A program made the position numbers and the translations under genes. A stretch of DNA of 64,000 nt, from the NCBI RefSeq assembly GCF_000308475.2, contig NZ_BAFT02000075.1:1-64000 (forward strand), given 5' to 3'. Below the pieces are notes generated by a model. It was not told where the DNA came from and did not search any database. It saw only the letters and a list, made by a program, of their open reading frames with translations. This stretch comes from Nocardia brasiliensis NBRC 14402. GTDB taxonomy: Bacteria > Actinomycetota > Actinomycetes > Mycobacteriales > Mycobacteriaceae. Each line of letters opens with the position of its first letter. Positions within the stretch are counted from its first letter, which is position 1. This document shows, one piece after another, positions 10,112-19,282 of this stretch.

Positions 10112-10918
10112 TCAGCTCAGCCGTGCCCGCAACGCGATCGCGTCGCGCGGTGCCATGACCTTGGCGTCGTTGTCGAAATAGCAGTAGACGTCGTGGTCGG
10201 CGGACCAGGTGCGGATCTTCTCCGCCCACATGTCCAGACCCGCGTCGGTGTAGCCGCTGACGTAGAGCTCGTCGTGGCCGTGCAGGCGGATGTAGACGAA
10301 ATCCGCGGTGACCTCCTCGAGCAACGGGAACTTGCCCGCGGCGTCGGCGACGACCACGGCGATCTCGTGTTCGGCCAGCAGCTCGGTGAACCGCGGTGTG
10401 CAGAAGCTCGGGTGCCGCACCTCGAGCGCGTGCCGGAGCGGGCGATCGGCGTCGGTGCTCGTATGCGCCGGATCCACCCGGTGGTCGTGCTGTTTCGCGA
10501 TCGCGGCGGCGTGCGCGGTGGAGCGGGGCAGGTGCGCGAAGAAGGTCGTGAGCACCTCGGGATCGAACTGGAAGTTCGGCGGCAGCTGCCACAGGATCGG
10601 CCCCAGTTTCGGGCCGAGGGCCAGCACGCCGGAGGCGAGGAAGTTCGCCAGGAGCTCATCGCCGTCGCGCAGCCGTTTCATATGGGTGATGAACCGGCTG
10701 CCCTTCACCGCGAACACGAAATCGTCCGGCGTCAGGTTCGCCCAGTTCTGATAGCTCGAAGGGCGTTGCAGCGCATAGAAAGAACCGTTGATCTCGACGC
10801 TGTTCAGCCGCTCCGACAGGTACGCGAGCTCGCGCTTCTGCGGCACGCCTTTGGGATAGAAGACACCACGCCAGGGCGGGTACACCCACCCCGACGTGCC
10901 GATCCGGATCTGGCCCAT
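10112..10918 (-). CDS. DUF72 (YecE-like) protein
   Basis: This is a 268-residue DUF72 family protein with a TIM-barrel fold. The family starts GxSGWxYxxWxGxFYP; here it is GTSGWVYPPWRGVFYPKG. Other family blocks are LNSVEINGSFYALQRP, FVFAVKGSRFITHMKRL and LGPILWQLPPNF. The molecular function of DUF72 is not established. The start ATG at 10916-10918 places the family motif at the N-terminus; an upstream extension is not homologous. Confidence 0.9.
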   Translation of the reverse strand: MGQIRIGTSGWVYPPWRGVFYPKGVPQKRELAYLSERLNSVEINGSFYALQRPSSYQNWANLTPDDFVFAVKGSRFITHMKRLRDGDELLANFLASGVLALGPKLGPILWQLPPNFQFDPEVLTTFFAHLPRSTAHAAAIAKQHDHRVDPAHTSTDADRPLRHALEVRHPSFCTPRFTELLAEHEIAVVVADAAGKFPLLEEVTADFVYIRLHGHDELYVSGYTDAGLDMWAEKIRTWSADHDVYCYFDNDAKVMAPRDAIALRARLS

Positions 10919-10944
10919 GTCTCCATCGTGGCAGCAGTGCCCGG

Positions 10945-12315
10945 CTAGGCGGCGGATTTGCGTGCGGCCGCGACCCGTCCGAACACCCAGGCGACCAGCA
11001 CCGCGGCCAGGAACGACAGCAGCGACGCGCTCATCCACGCCTGCTTGCCGAAGTGCAGCAGCTCCTGCACGCGCACCCAGAAATCGGTCCACACCCCGGC
11101 ATCACCCGGGTTGATCAGTTGGTAGACCGTGAGCCCGGCGAGCCAGGCGACGACCATGCCCCAGCGGGGCGGGGCGTCGGCGGCGGTGTTCCATTCACCT
11201 CGGGCGCGCAGGAAGAAGTCGGCGACGAGCACGCCGAGCAGCGGCACGAACACCGAGCCGATCAGGCCGAGGAAGCCGAAGTAGTTGGCCATGTCCAGGC
11301 GCAGCGCGAGCACCGTGATCAGCGCGCCGAGCCCGATCGAGAGCACCCGCCGATCCAGGCGCGGCCACAGGTTCTGGATCGACACGGCGGTGGAGTACAC
11401 GTTGGCGAAGGACTGGTCCGCCTCGCGCAGCACGAAGACGAAGAAGAACAGGCCACCCAGCGTCACCTGGAGGAACGGCGAGTATTGGCCGTCGCCGGTC
11501 GCGCGGGCCAGCGCGAACAGGCCGAGGATGTAGGCGACGATCTGGGTGAGCGCGTACGCGCCGCTGGCCGCGCCGAACGCGCTGCGGGTACTGCGCGCGT
11601 GCCGGGTGTAGTCGGCGGCCACCGGCACCCAGGAGATGGACACCGCCAGCGCCGCGTCGGTAGCGATCCAGAACAAATTCCAGTCGACGCCGAACGGGCC
11701 GCTGCCGTGCGGACCGGGGTTGGCCGTCAGATCGGGCAGTCCGCCGCGGAAGAACTGGATGTAGAACCAGACCAGCGCGAGCACCACACCGACCGTGACG
11801 AACCGGCGCAGCATCCGGACCGAGCCCAGTGGCCAGATGGTCAGCGCGGTGGTGAGCACACCGGCCGCCACCACGTACAGCCAGTGCGGTCCGCCGCCGA
11901 ACAGTTCGTCGGCCGCGTCCCCGATCACGATCAATTCGAAAGTGCCCCAGCCGATCAGCTGGGCGATGTTCAGCGCGGTCGGCAGGTAACTCAGTTTCGC
12001 GCCGAACAGCCCGCGCAGCAGCACCATCGCGGGTTTGCCGGTGCGCGCGCCCGGCACCGCGGCCAAGCCGAGCATGACGCCGCCGACGACCGTGCCGACG
12101 ATCATCGCGAGGATGCCCGCGGCGATGGAGATCTGCGCCGCGCCGTCGGTGTTCGGCGCGAGCACGGTGTACGCGCCGGAGAAGGCGATGAGGCTGACGC
12201 CGAGGTTTGCCCAGAATGCGCTCTGATCCCAGAAGGACAGCACCTTGGGGGCGGGCTCGTCGAGGGTGAACGGTGCTTCGTGCCGTTCGGAGTTGTGCAG
12301 GGTCGATGCAGACAT
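10945..12315 (-). CDS. cytX: NCS1-type permease, putative hydroxymethylpyrimidine transporter CytX
   Basis: The 456-residue protein has about 12 membrane helices and NCS1/cytosine-permease features: FWANLGVSL near the N-terminus, the GARTGKPAM loop (about 89-97) and SWVPVAADYTRHARS (about 229-243). On its own it would be called a purine/cytosine permease. However, a TPP riboswitch lies directly upstream, which is the usual arrangement of cytX genes that import a thiamine precursor (hydroxymethylpyrimidine). Substrate assignment is therefore inference from regulation. No other thiamine gene is nearby. Confidence 0.85.
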   Translation of the reverse strand: MSASTLHNSERHEAPFTLDEPAPKVLSFWDQSAFWANLGVSLIAFSGAYTVLAPNTDGAAQISIAAGILAMIVGTVVGGVMLGLAAVPGARTGKPAMVLLRGLFGAKLSYLPTALNIAQLIGWGTFELIVIGDAADELFGGGPHWLYVVAAGVLTTALTIWPLGSVRMLRRFVTVGVVLALVWFYIQFFRGGLPDLTANPGPHGSGPFGVDWNLFWIATDAALAVSISWVPVAADYTRHARSTRSAFGAASGAYALTQIVAYILGLFALARATGDGQYSPFLQVTLGGLFFFVFVLREADQSFANVYSTAVSIQNLWPRLDRRVLSIGLGALITVLALRLDMANYFGFLGLIGSVFVPLLGVLVADFFLRARGEWNTAADAPPRWGMVVAWLAGLTVYQLINPGDAGVWTDFWVRVQELLHFGKQAWMSASLLSFLAAVLVAWVFGRVAAARKSAA

Positions 12316-12325
12316 GCCCGAAACG

Positions 12326-12422
12326 CTCTTCCTACGCCGGCATTACCCGGACAGGTTCATGCGGTCGGCGAAGCGCTGGGGTCCGCCCTCTCAGCCCGGC
12401 CGTGCCCGAGCTCCCGCGGTGG
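12326..12422 (-). ncRNA. TPP riboswitch (THI element) upstream of cytX
   Basis: Read on the minus strand, this leader contains the conserved TPP aptamer blocks in order: GGGCTGAGAGGG (about 12397-12386), a GACCC-like segment, GCATGAACCTG (about 12362-12352) and GGGTAATGCCGGCGTAGGAAG (about 12347-12327). The 3' strand of the closing helix contains an AGGAAG that can act as the ribosome site 11-16 nt before the ATG. This suggests translational control, with TPP shutting off the transporter. Confidence 0.93.
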
Positions 12423-12684
12423 GGTGATTCCGGCCGAATAGTACACGCGGCCCCTCGTCGAGCGGCGCGCTCTGCGGGCGCGAGGTACGTTTGTGGTGGT
12501 GAACGATGAGTTCGCCGGCTCGTCGATCTGCACTGCCTGATGTTCTTCGAATTGTGCGCGAGACTCCGAAATCTCCGCTCTGACATGGGGAATGGCGCAA
12601 TTGCGTCGCGAATCACAACCGCCGCCGACCCCGATAACGGAGCCGTAACGGATTGTTCATTAGCGGCAGCAAGGATTACTAGGT

Positions 12685-13815
12685 ATGACGCGCAGGCAAG
12701 TGATCGGATGGGTAGCTCTGCTGGCCTCGGTGCTTGCCGGAGCGCACCTTCTCGATCGTGTGCACTTTCCGGCGCCACAGATGATCCTGGCGATCGTTGT
12801 CGGCGGCGCGCTGGCGTTGACCGGAAAGTTGCCGACCCCGCTTCCGCGCCGGCTCACGCTCGGCGTCCAGGGCATGCTCGGCGTGCTGATGGGCAGCTAT
12901 CTGGAGATCTCGCTGCTGTCCAGCATCGGGTTGGCGCTGATCCCGGTGCTCGCGGTGACGGTCGCGACGCTGGTGATCAGCCTGCTCGTCGCGGTCGTGT
13001 TCGCTCGTCTCGCGCACGTGGAGTTGCCGACCGCGACGCTCGGCCTGCTGGCCGGCGGCTCCGCGGCGGTGGTGTCCTGCGCCGACGATATGGACGCCGA
13101 TCCGCGCCAGGTGGCGTTCATGCAGTACCTGCGGGTCGCCCTGGTCGCGGTGAGCGCGCCCGCGCTCGGCGCGCTGCTGAACAACAACACCGGCGGACTC
13201 ACCGCCGCGCACGTGACCCTCGGCGGCGCGGTCACCAACCCGGACCTGCCGAGCTGGATGATCGTCGGCCGCGGTGACCAGGTGGCCGGGCTCTCGATCG
13301 CGATCATGCTCTGCATCATCGGCACCAAGCTCGGCCGGCGGCTGCACCTGCCGAGCCCCGCGTTGATCGGGCCGATGATGCTCACCGCGGTACTGACCGG
13401 GTTGGGCGTCAGCCACGGGTACGCCCCCACGAACCTGTTCAAGGACCTGCTGTTCGTGCTCATCGGTTTCGAGGTCGGCACCCGCTTCACCAAGGCCGTG
13501 GTCACCGAGATGGCACGGATGATCCCCGGCATGACGGTCACCATCGTCGCGCTCTCGGCCATCGTGGCCGGATTGGCTTTCGCCGTGGCCACCTTCGTCG
13601 ACCTGGAGCTCTCCGACATCTACCTGGCCACCACGCCCGGCGGCATCAACGCGGTGCTGGCCACCGCCGAGTCGATGGACGCGAACCTGCCGCTGATCAC
13701 CTGCGTGCAGAGCCTGCGGCTGCTGCTGATGGTGCTGATGCTGCCGCTGCTGACCCGCGGCATGCGCTGGGTGTCGCAGCGGCAGTTCACGCCGCAACCC
13801 GAACTCGTCGCCTAG
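12685..13815 (+). CDS. AbrB-family (AbrB_dup) membrane protein
   Basis: The 376-residue protein has about ten hydrophobic helices arranged as an internal duplication. The segment PRQVAFMQYLRVALVAVSAP (about 148-167), and its counterpart late in the second half (ITCVQSLRLLLMVLMLPLL), are hallmarks of the AbrB duplication family (TIGR03082), sometimes annotated as ammonia monooxygenase-like or AbrB regulator. The transported or sensed molecule is unknown. The 3' end overlaps the convergent DUF4254 gene by 4 bp. Confidence 0.85.
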   Translation: MTRRQVIGWVALLASVLAGAHLLDRVHFPAPQMILAIVVGGALALTGKLPTPLPRRLTLGVQGMLGVLMGSYLEISLLSSIGLALIPVLAVTVATLVISLLVAVVFARLAHVELPTATLGLLAGGSAAVVSCADDMDADPRQVAFMQYLRVALVAVSAPALGALLNNNTGGLTAAHVTLGGAVTNPDLPSWMIVGRGDQVAGLSIAIMLCIIGTKLGRRLHLPSPALIGPMMLTAVLTGLGVSHGYAPTNLFKDLLFVLIGFEVGTRFTKAVVTEMARMIPGMTVTIVALSAIVAGLAFAVATFVDLELSDIYLATTPGGINAVLATAESMDANLPLITCVQSLRLLLMVLMLPLLTRGMRWVSQRQFTPQPELVA

Positions 13816-14282
13816 GCCTTTCGCGTCCGCGCCGGCACCGCGCCCACGATCAGATCGGTCCACTCGTCCGCGAGCTGGGCCAGGCGATACCACGCCGCAT
13901 GCACCCGGTCGTCGGATACCTGCTCCGCGGTGTGCAGCAGGTGGCTGGCGTGCACGTGGGCGGCGGCCATCCGATCGACGGTGCCGCCGAGCGAACCCGA
14001 CCGCAGGTGCTCGGTGGAGCGGCGGTGCGGCACCTGGGCGGCTACCCACGCGTCGATCGCGGCGACCAATTCGGCACGGCGGCAATCGATTCCGGCGGCC
14101 GCGAGCGGGTTGCCGCGGCGGGTCCGATGCAGCGCGCCCAGCGCGCGGGCCCAGCTCACGAGCGGATGGTCGGTGGCCGGATCGCCCGGGCAGTCGCCGA
14201 AGGCGGCGACGAGTTCGCGCTGTTCGGGTAGTGGCCGAGCGATGGTGCCCGTCGCGAGCAGGGCCCGCTCACGCACGAACAT
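13812..14282 (-). CDS. DUF4254 family protein
   Basis: The product is 156 residues and mainly helical. The central and C-terminal part, with HVHASHLLHTAEQV and VHAAWYRLAQLADEWTDLIVG, fits the actinobacterial DUF4254 family of unknown function. No signal or membrane segment is present. It converges on the AbrB-family gene with a 4-bp overlap and is divergent from the mechanosensitive channel gene. Confidence 0.75.
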   Translation of the reverse strand: MFVRERALLATGTIARPLPEQRELVAAFGDCPGDPATDHPLVSWARALGALHRTRRGNPLAAAGIDCRRAELVAAIDAWVAAQVPHRRSTEHLRSGSLGGTVDRMAAAHVHASHLLHTAEQVSDDRVHAAWYRLAQLADEWTDLIVGAVPARTRKA

Positions 14283-14678
14283 CGCGGGCTCCCAACGGCT
14301 TACGGCTCCGTTCGGCGTCGGTCCTGCGGTCGGCAGGTTCGGCTGACAGCGGTTTCATCGTGCACCTCCGGGTGGTGTCGGGCGAGAGGCATTGCCCAAT
14401 GCCGGATCCGGGTATCAGCGTGAACGGTCAACCTCGGCGTGTCGGTGACAGCGAGATGGCACTCCGATGACAGGTCGTAACAATCTTCTCCACGTACCGC
14501 TCGGTCGGTTGTGAATGCGGCCGACCGGCATATCGTTTCGAGTTACTTGTCGCGCGGAATGCATCAATGTGGCAAATTAGCTGCAAACAGAGGGTTCGAG
14601 TGATGTCGCCGGGGTATAACCGGCCTTGAAGCAGCCTCGGCAAACCGCCCCGGCTAATCGGATAGCGAAGGGATGGGC
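14283..14678. promoter_or_regulatory. Divergent intergenic region with a 16-bp palindrome
   Basis: These 396 bp separate two divergent genes. They contain the palindrome GGCATTGCCCAATGCC at 14388-14403 (7-bp arms, 2-bp centre), a candidate operator. I see no additional gene; base composition falls toward the channel gene. Confidence 0.4.
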
Positions 14679-15563
14679 ATGTACACCTCCAGTTTGGCTA
14701 TCGATTTCCAGCAGGGCCTCTCCGACGCATGGAGTTCCGTCGCCACGTTCGTCCCCAAACTGGCCGGATTCCTCGTCATCCTGCTCATCGGCTGGGTCGT
14801 CGCGAAGATCGTGTCGACCATCGTGGACAAGGTGCTGGACCGGGTCGGCTTCGACCGCCTGGTCGAGCGCGGCGGGCTGCGGCAGATGATGTCGCGGAGC
14901 CGCTACGACGCCTCGGATCTGCTCGCGAAGCTGGCCTACTACGCGATCCTGCTGATCGCGTTGCAGCTCGGTTTCGGCGTGTTCGGCCCGAATCCGGTCA
15001 GCGATCTGCTCGACGGCATCGTCTCCTGGCTACCCAAGGCCGCGGTCGCGATCATCATCGTGGTCATCGCGGGCGCGATCGCCTCCGCCGTGCGTGACCT
15101 GGTCGGCAACATGCTCGGCGGTCTCTCCTACGGCGCCATGATCGGCCGGATCGCGGCCGTGTTCATATGGGGCGTCGGCATCGTGGCCGCGTTGAACCAG
15201 ATCGGGGTGGCCATGTCGGTCACCATGCCGATCCTGATCACCGTGCTCGCCACCATCGGCGGCATCCTGGTGGTCGGTGTCGGCGGCGGCATGGTCCGTC
15301 CGATGCAGCAGCGCTGGGAGAACTGGCTGAGCGGGCTGGAAGAGGAGATGCCCGCGGTCAAGGGCCATGCGGAGGCGTACTCGCGCGGCCGCGAAGACGC
15401 CTCGCGCGAGCAGCTGTGGATGGATCAGCAGGCCGCCCGCGGCCAGCAGGGCCAGCAGTGGGACGAGGGCGCGATGCACGGTGGCGGGTACCAGCAGGGC
15501 GGAGGTTCCTACCAGCGTTCCGGTGAATACATGGGCTATCGGGACCCGGGCACCGATCGCTGA
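14679..15563 (+). CDS. Mechanosensitive ion channel-like membrane protein (TM-helix repeat)
   Basis: The ATG at 14679 is preferred over 14673 because GAAGGG lies 6 nt before it. The 294-residue protein has about five hydrophobic helices, with the paired repeat seen in CmpX-type proteins: FLVILLIGWVVAKIVS followed by VLDRVGFDRLVERGG, then a second set around AVRDLVGNMLGG. A hydrophilic C-terminal tail from about residue 205 is rich in Gln and Gly (ARGQQGQQW, GGGYQQGGGSYQ). It lacks the full MscS beta domain, so channel function is inferred from the family. Confidence 0.8.
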   Translation: MYTSSLAIDFQQGLSDAWSSVATFVPKLAGFLVILLIGWVVAKIVSTIVDKVLDRVGFDRLVERGGLRQMMSRSRYDASDLLAKLAYYAILLIALQLGFGVFGPNPVSDLLDGIVSWLPKAAVAIIIVVIAGAIASAVRDLVGNMLGGLSYGAMIGRIAAVFIWGVGIVAALNQIGVAMSVTMPILITVLATIGGILVVGVGGGMVRPMQQRWENWLSGLEEEMPAVKGHAEAYSRGREDASREQLWMDQQAARGQQGQQWDEGAMHGGGYQQGGGSYQRSGEYMGYRDPGTDR

Positions 15564-15579
15564 ATCATCCAGCGAGACA

Positions 15580-15618
15580 AAGACGTCCGTCATCAGCCGA
15601 GCTGGTGACGGACGTCTT
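15580..15618. terminator. Bidirectional terminator after the channel gene
   Basis: Arms of 18 bp (AAGACGTCCGTCATCAGC against GCTGGTGACGGACGTCTT, one mismatch pair) with a 3-nt loop lie between convergent genes. Confidence 0.85.
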
Positions 15619-15623
15619 CGCGG

Positions 15624-16001
15624 TCAGGCGGGGGTGCGCGACGCGTGCAGGCAGACTCCGGCCAGGCGCAGTTGCAACCAGTCCGCGCCGGCCCAGCCGC
15701 CGAGATCGCCGGGCGCGGCGCTGGTGAGCGGTGTCCGTTCGGCGCCGGCCGCGGCCTCGCGGACCTGATCGAGCAGTCCGCGGGCGTAACCCGCGAGCAG
15801 CACGTGCGCGGGTACCCGCGCGGCATCCTCGACACCCCATTCGAGAATGTCGCGCACGGCCGCCGCGTGCTGGTCCAGTGCCGCGGAGAGCGCGGGCAAC
15901 TGCGCCGCGGCAGCGAGCGCCGGTACCCCGTGCGTCTTGTGCAGGCGGTTCAATATCTTGCGTGCCGACACTTCGAGCAACGCGGGGCCGAGCAGGAACA
16001 T
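15624..16001 (-). CDS. Small helical protein, possibly DUF6401 family
   Basis: The 125-residue product is Ala/Leu-rich and helical, with a start MFLLGPALLEVSARKILNRL and the segment LDQHAAAVRDILEWGVE. These resemble, from memory, small actinobacterial proteins filed under DUF6401; I cannot confirm by search. No signal peptide or metal motif. It is a single gene bounded by a terminator at its 3' end. Confidence 0.6.
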   Translation of the reverse strand: MFLLGPALLEVSARKILNRLHKTHGVPALAAAAQLPALSAALDQHAAAVRDILEWGVEDAARVPAHVLLAGYARGLLDQVREAAAGAERTPLTSAAPGDLGGWAGADWLQLRLAGVCLHASRTPA

Positions 16002-16109
16002 GTTGCGATGCTAGCAACCGGCGTGTCTTGATGAAACTGTGACAATTCTCCCGTTCGGCTTGTGCCAATTGGTGAGTTTCAGCAAATTACCGGCTTCGTA
16101 TTCGATCCG

Positions 16110-17285
16110 TCAGCGGAAGGCGTTCGCGTCGGTGAGCGCGCGGCCGAGCACCAGCTGGTGCACCTCGGCCGTGCCCTCGTAGGTGAGCACCGACTCGAGG
16201 TTGTTCGCGTGCCGCAGCACGGGGTAGTCCAGCGTGATGCCGTTGGCGCCGAGGATGGTCCGGCACTCGCGGGCGATCGCGATGGCCTCCCGCGTGCTGT
16301 TCAGCTTGCCCGCGCTCACCTGCTCCGGGGTCACCGCGCCGCGGTCCTTCAACCGGCCGAGGTGCAGGGCCAGCAGCTGGCCCTTGCCGAATTCGAGGGC
16401 CATGTCCGCCAGCTTCGCCTGGGTCAGCTGGTAGGCGGCCAGTGGCTTGTCGAACACCGCACGTGTCCGGGCGTAGTCGATGGTCGCGGCCAGGCAGTCC
16501 CGCGCGGCGCCGAGCGCGCCGAAGATGATCCCGAACCGGGCCTCGCTCAGACAGGCCAGCGGCGAGGCCAGCCCGCGCGACTGCGGCAGCACCGCGTCGG
16601 CGGGCAGCCGGACGTCGTCGAGATCGAGTTCGGCGGTCACCGAGGCGCGCAGCGACAGCTTGCGGTGCATCTCACGCGCGGTGAAACCCTTGGTCCCGGC
16701 GGGCACCAGGAAGCCGCGGATCACCTGCTTGCCCTCGTCCTCGGTCTGCGCCCACACCACCGCGACATCGGACACCGAACCGTTGGTGATCCACATCTTC
16801 GAACCGTTCAGCACCCAGTCGGAGCCGTCGCGCTTGGCCCTGGTCCGCATGCCGCCGGGGTTGGAGCCGAAATCCGGTTCGGTGAGACCGAAGCAGCCGA
16901 TCGCGCGGCCCGCCGCCATCTCGGGCAGCCACTGCTGCTTCTGCTCCTCGGAGCCGTACCTGTGGATCGCGGTCATCGCGAGCGAACCCTGCACCGACAC
17001 CATGCTGCGCACGCCGGAATCGACCGCCTCCAGCTCCTGGCACGCGAGCCCGTACATGGTGGCCGACATGCCCGCGCAGCCGTAGCCGTCCAGGTGCATG
17101 CCGAGCAGGCCCACCTTGCCCAGTTCGGGAGCGATCTCGCGGGCCGGGAAGGTGCCCGCCTCGAACCAGTCCGCGATGTGCGGGCGCAGCCGTTGTGCGG
17201 CGAAGGCGGCGACGGTGTCGCGGATCTCGCGCTCGTCGTCGGAGAGGAGGGAATCGATCGCGAACAGTTCTTCCACAGTGACCAT
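16110..17285 (-). CDS. Acyl-CoA dehydrogenase, glutaryl-CoA dehydrogenase-like
   Basis: The 391-residue flavoenzyme has the full acyl-CoA dehydrogenase fold. FAD/substrate blocks are CFGLTEPDFGSNPGG (about 131-145) and KMWITNGSVSDV (about 163-174), and the catalytic base is E370 in LTYEGTAEVH. The segment ELEAVDSGVRSMVSVQGSLA resembles the glutaryl-CoA dehydrogenase branch more than straight-chain FadEs. Substrate is thus probably a short (possibly dicarboxylic) acyl-CoA, but this is not certain. It is a lone gene divergent from metB. Confidence 0.85.
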   Translation of the reverse strand: MVTVEELFAIDSLLSDDEREIRDTVAAFAAQRLRPHIADWFEAGTFPAREIAPELGKVGLLGMHLDGYGCAGMSATMYGLACQELEAVDSGVRSMVSVQGSLAMTAIHRYGSEEQKQQWLPEMAAGRAIGCFGLTEPDFGSNPGGMRTRAKRDGSDWVLNGSKMWITNGSVSDVAVVWAQTEDEGKQVIRGFLVPAGTKGFTAREMHRKLSLRASVTAELDLDDVRLPADAVLPQSRGLASPLACLSEARFGIIFGALGAARDCLAATIDYARTRAVFDKPLAAYQLTQAKLADMALEFGKGQLLALHLGRLKDRGAVTPEQVSAGKLNSTREAIAIARECRTILGANGITLDYPVLRHANNLESVLTYEGTAEVHQLVLGRALTDANAFR

Positions 17286-17535
17286 GCGCTCAGCCTAATT
17301 GGCCGCCGGGCCGGTGAGATCGGGTTCACCACCCCTACTGGCAGGAAATATTTCTGCTGCTGCGGCCTGACTGTGGAATTACAACGGCGACCAGGGGGAA
17401 GTGTGTCGATCTGTCCGATCGGCCTCGGACTGGGTGGCCCGTCGCGCGGAACAATGCGGCGCGAGCGGTGGTTCTACGACCCGGTAGCCCGACCAGGGGG
17501 TTGCCCGTCGATGGCCGCCAATTAGGGTGAGGTTC

Positions 17536-18681
17536 ATGAGTGAATTCGGGTTCTCTACGCGCGCGGTGCATGCCGGGTTCGATCCTGATCCGCAGACCGG
17601 CGCGGTGAACGTGCCCATCTACGCGAGTTCGACCTTCGCCCAGGACGGGGTGGGCGGCCTGCGGGGCGGTTTCGAATACGCCCGCACCGGAAACCCGACC
17701 CGCTCCGCGCTGGAAGCGAACCTCGCCGCGCTCGAATCCGGCCGGTACGGCCGGGCTTTCGCGTCCGGTATGGCCGCCACCGACTGTGCCCTGCGGGCCA
17801 CGCTGCGCCCCGGCGACCACATCGTCATCCCGGACGACGCCTACGGCGGCACCTTCCGCCTGATCGACAAGGTGTTCAGCCAGTGGGGCATCGAGCATTC
17901 GCCCGCGCACGTCTTCGACGTGGACGAGATGCGCGCGGCGATCCGCCCGAACACCAAGCTGGTGTGGGTCGAGACCCCGACCAATCCGCTGCTGAGCATC
18001 GGCGACATCCCGGCGCTCGCCGATGTCGCGCACGCCGCGGGCGCGAAGCTGGTGGTGGACAACACCTTCGCCACCCCGTACCTGCAGCAGCCACTGCAGC
18101 TCGGCGCCGATATCGTGACGCACTCGACCACGAAGTACCTGGGCGGTCACTCCGATGTCGTCGGCGGCGCGCTGATCACCAACGATCCCGAACTCGACGC
18201 GGCATTCGCGTTCCTGCAGAACGGCGCGGGCGCGGTGCCCGGACCGTTCGATGCCTTCCTCACCATGCGCGGCACCAAGACGCTGGCCGTGCGGATGGAC
18301 CGGCACTGCGACAACGCCGAGACCCTGGTCGAGTTCCTCGCCGGGCACCCGGCGATCGCTCAGGTGATCTACCCCGGCCTGCCGGAGCACCCGGGCCACC
18401 AGGTGGCGGCCAAGCAGATGCGCCGGTTCGGCGGCATGATCTCGGTGCGGCTGCACGGCGGCGCCGACGCCGCCCGCGAATTCTGCTCGCGGACCAAGGT
18501 TTTCACCCTGGCCGAGTCGCTGGGCGGGGTGGAATCGCTGATCGAGCACCCGGCCGCGATGACGCACGCGTCGACCGAGGGTTCCGTGCTGGAGGTGCCC
18601 GCCGACCTGGTCCGCCTGTCGGTCGGCATCGAGGACGCGGCCGATCTGCTCACCGATGTCGAGCAGGCACTCGCGAGCTGA
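17536..18681 (+). CDS. metB: Cystathionine gamma-synthase
   Basis: The 381-residue PLP enzyme of the Cys/Met metabolism family has the PLP lysine K200 in THSTTKYLGGHSD, and the phosphate-binding SGMAATD near 78-84. The second-subunit motif EYARTGNPTR is at about 47-56. The ATG at 17536 is used; a GTG at 17527 coincides with the ribosome site (AGGGTGAGG). Synteny (metB followed by convergent greA) supports MetB, making cystathionine from activated homoserine, though gamma-lyase activity cannot be excluded. Confidence 0.92.
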   Translation: MSEFGFSTRAVHAGFDPDPQTGAVNVPIYASSTFAQDGVGGLRGGFEYARTGNPTRSALEANLAALESGRYGRAFASGMAATDCALRATLRPGDHIVIPDDAYGGTFRLIDKVFSQWGIEHSPAHVFDVDEMRAAIRPNTKLVWVETPTNPLLSIGDIPALADVAHAAGAKLVVDNTFATPYLQQPLQLGADIVTHSTTKYLGGHSDVVGGALITNDPELDAAFAFLQNGAGAVPGPFDAFLTMRGTKTLAVRMDRHCDNAETLVEFLAGHPAIAQVIYPGLPEHPGHQVAAKQMRRFGGMISVRLHGGADAAREFCSRTKVFTLAESLGGVESLIEHPAAMTHASTEGSVLEVPADLVRLSVGIEDAADLLTDVEQALAS

Positions 18682-18700
18682 CGGGACACCGGAGATGACG

Positions 18701-18735
18701 AAGCGGCCGCACCTGGCATACGGGTGCGGCCGCTC
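18701..18735. terminator. Bidirectional terminator between metB and greA
   Basis: Arms GCGGCCGCACC (18703-18713) and GGTGCGGCCGC (18723-18733) form an 11-bp perfect stem between the convergent genes. Confidence 0.8.
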
Positions 18736-18787
18736 GTGTCTCAGGGGGAACGTACGGCCGGGTCGCGGTGCGGCCCGGCCGCGGGCG

Positions 18788-19282
18788 TCAGCTGTGGTAG
18801 GGCTCCGCGCTGACCAGGGTGACCTTCATGGTGTTGCCGTTGGGCAGCGTGTACTCGCGGGTCTCGCCTACCTTGGCGTCGATGAGCGCGCCGCCCAGCG
18901 GGGACGCCGGCGAGTAGGTCTCCAGCTTGGAGTCGTTCAGTCCCTCTTCGCGGGTCGCGATGAGGAAGGTCTCGGTGTCCGACTCGTCGCCGTCGTAGTA
19001 GACCTTGACGACCGAGCCGGGGAGCGCGACGCCGGACTTGGTCGGCGCGACGCCGACCTTGGCGTTGTTCAGCAGTTCCTGCAGCTGGCGGATGCGCGCC
19101 TCCTGCTGGCCCTGCTCCTCACGCGCGGCGTGGTATCCGCCGTTCTCCTTGAGGTCACCCTCTTCACGGCGTTCGTTGATCTCGGCAGCGATAACGGGAC
19201 GATTGGCGATGAGCGCATCGAGTTCGCCCTTGAGCCTGTCGTGCGACTCCGGGGTCAGCCAAGTCACTTGCGTCTCAGTCAT
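18788..19282 (-). CDS. greA: Transcription elongation factor GreA
   Basis: GreA rescues backtracked RNA polymerase by stimulating transcript cleavage. The 164-residue protein has the N-terminal coiled coil (about 10-80) with the acidic tip EEGDLKENGGYHAAREEQ, and the C-terminal FKBP-like domain with SPLGGALI and GNTMKVTL. The ATG at 19282 is chosen: AGGGAG lies 8 nt upstream, whereas the GTG at 19291 would overlap that ribosome site. The start MTETQVTWL also matches mycobacterial GreA. Confidence 0.96.
   Translation of the reverse strand: MTETQVTWLTPESHDRLKGELDALIANRPVIAAEINERREEGDLKENGGYHAAREEQGQQEARIRQLQELLNNAKVGVAPTKSGVALPGSVVKVYYDGDESDTETFLIATREEGLNDSKLETYSPASPLGGALIDAKVGETREYTLPNGNTMKVTLVSAEPYHS

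Noticed and set aside
12679..14085. 468-residue minus-strand ORF opposite the AbrB-family gene
   Set aside because: Its Arg/Gln/His-rich composition is the shadow of the plus-strand membrane protein; no domain.
17286..17535. Riboswitch upstream of metB
   Set aside because: No SAM or cobalamin aptamer blocks were recognisable on the plus strand.
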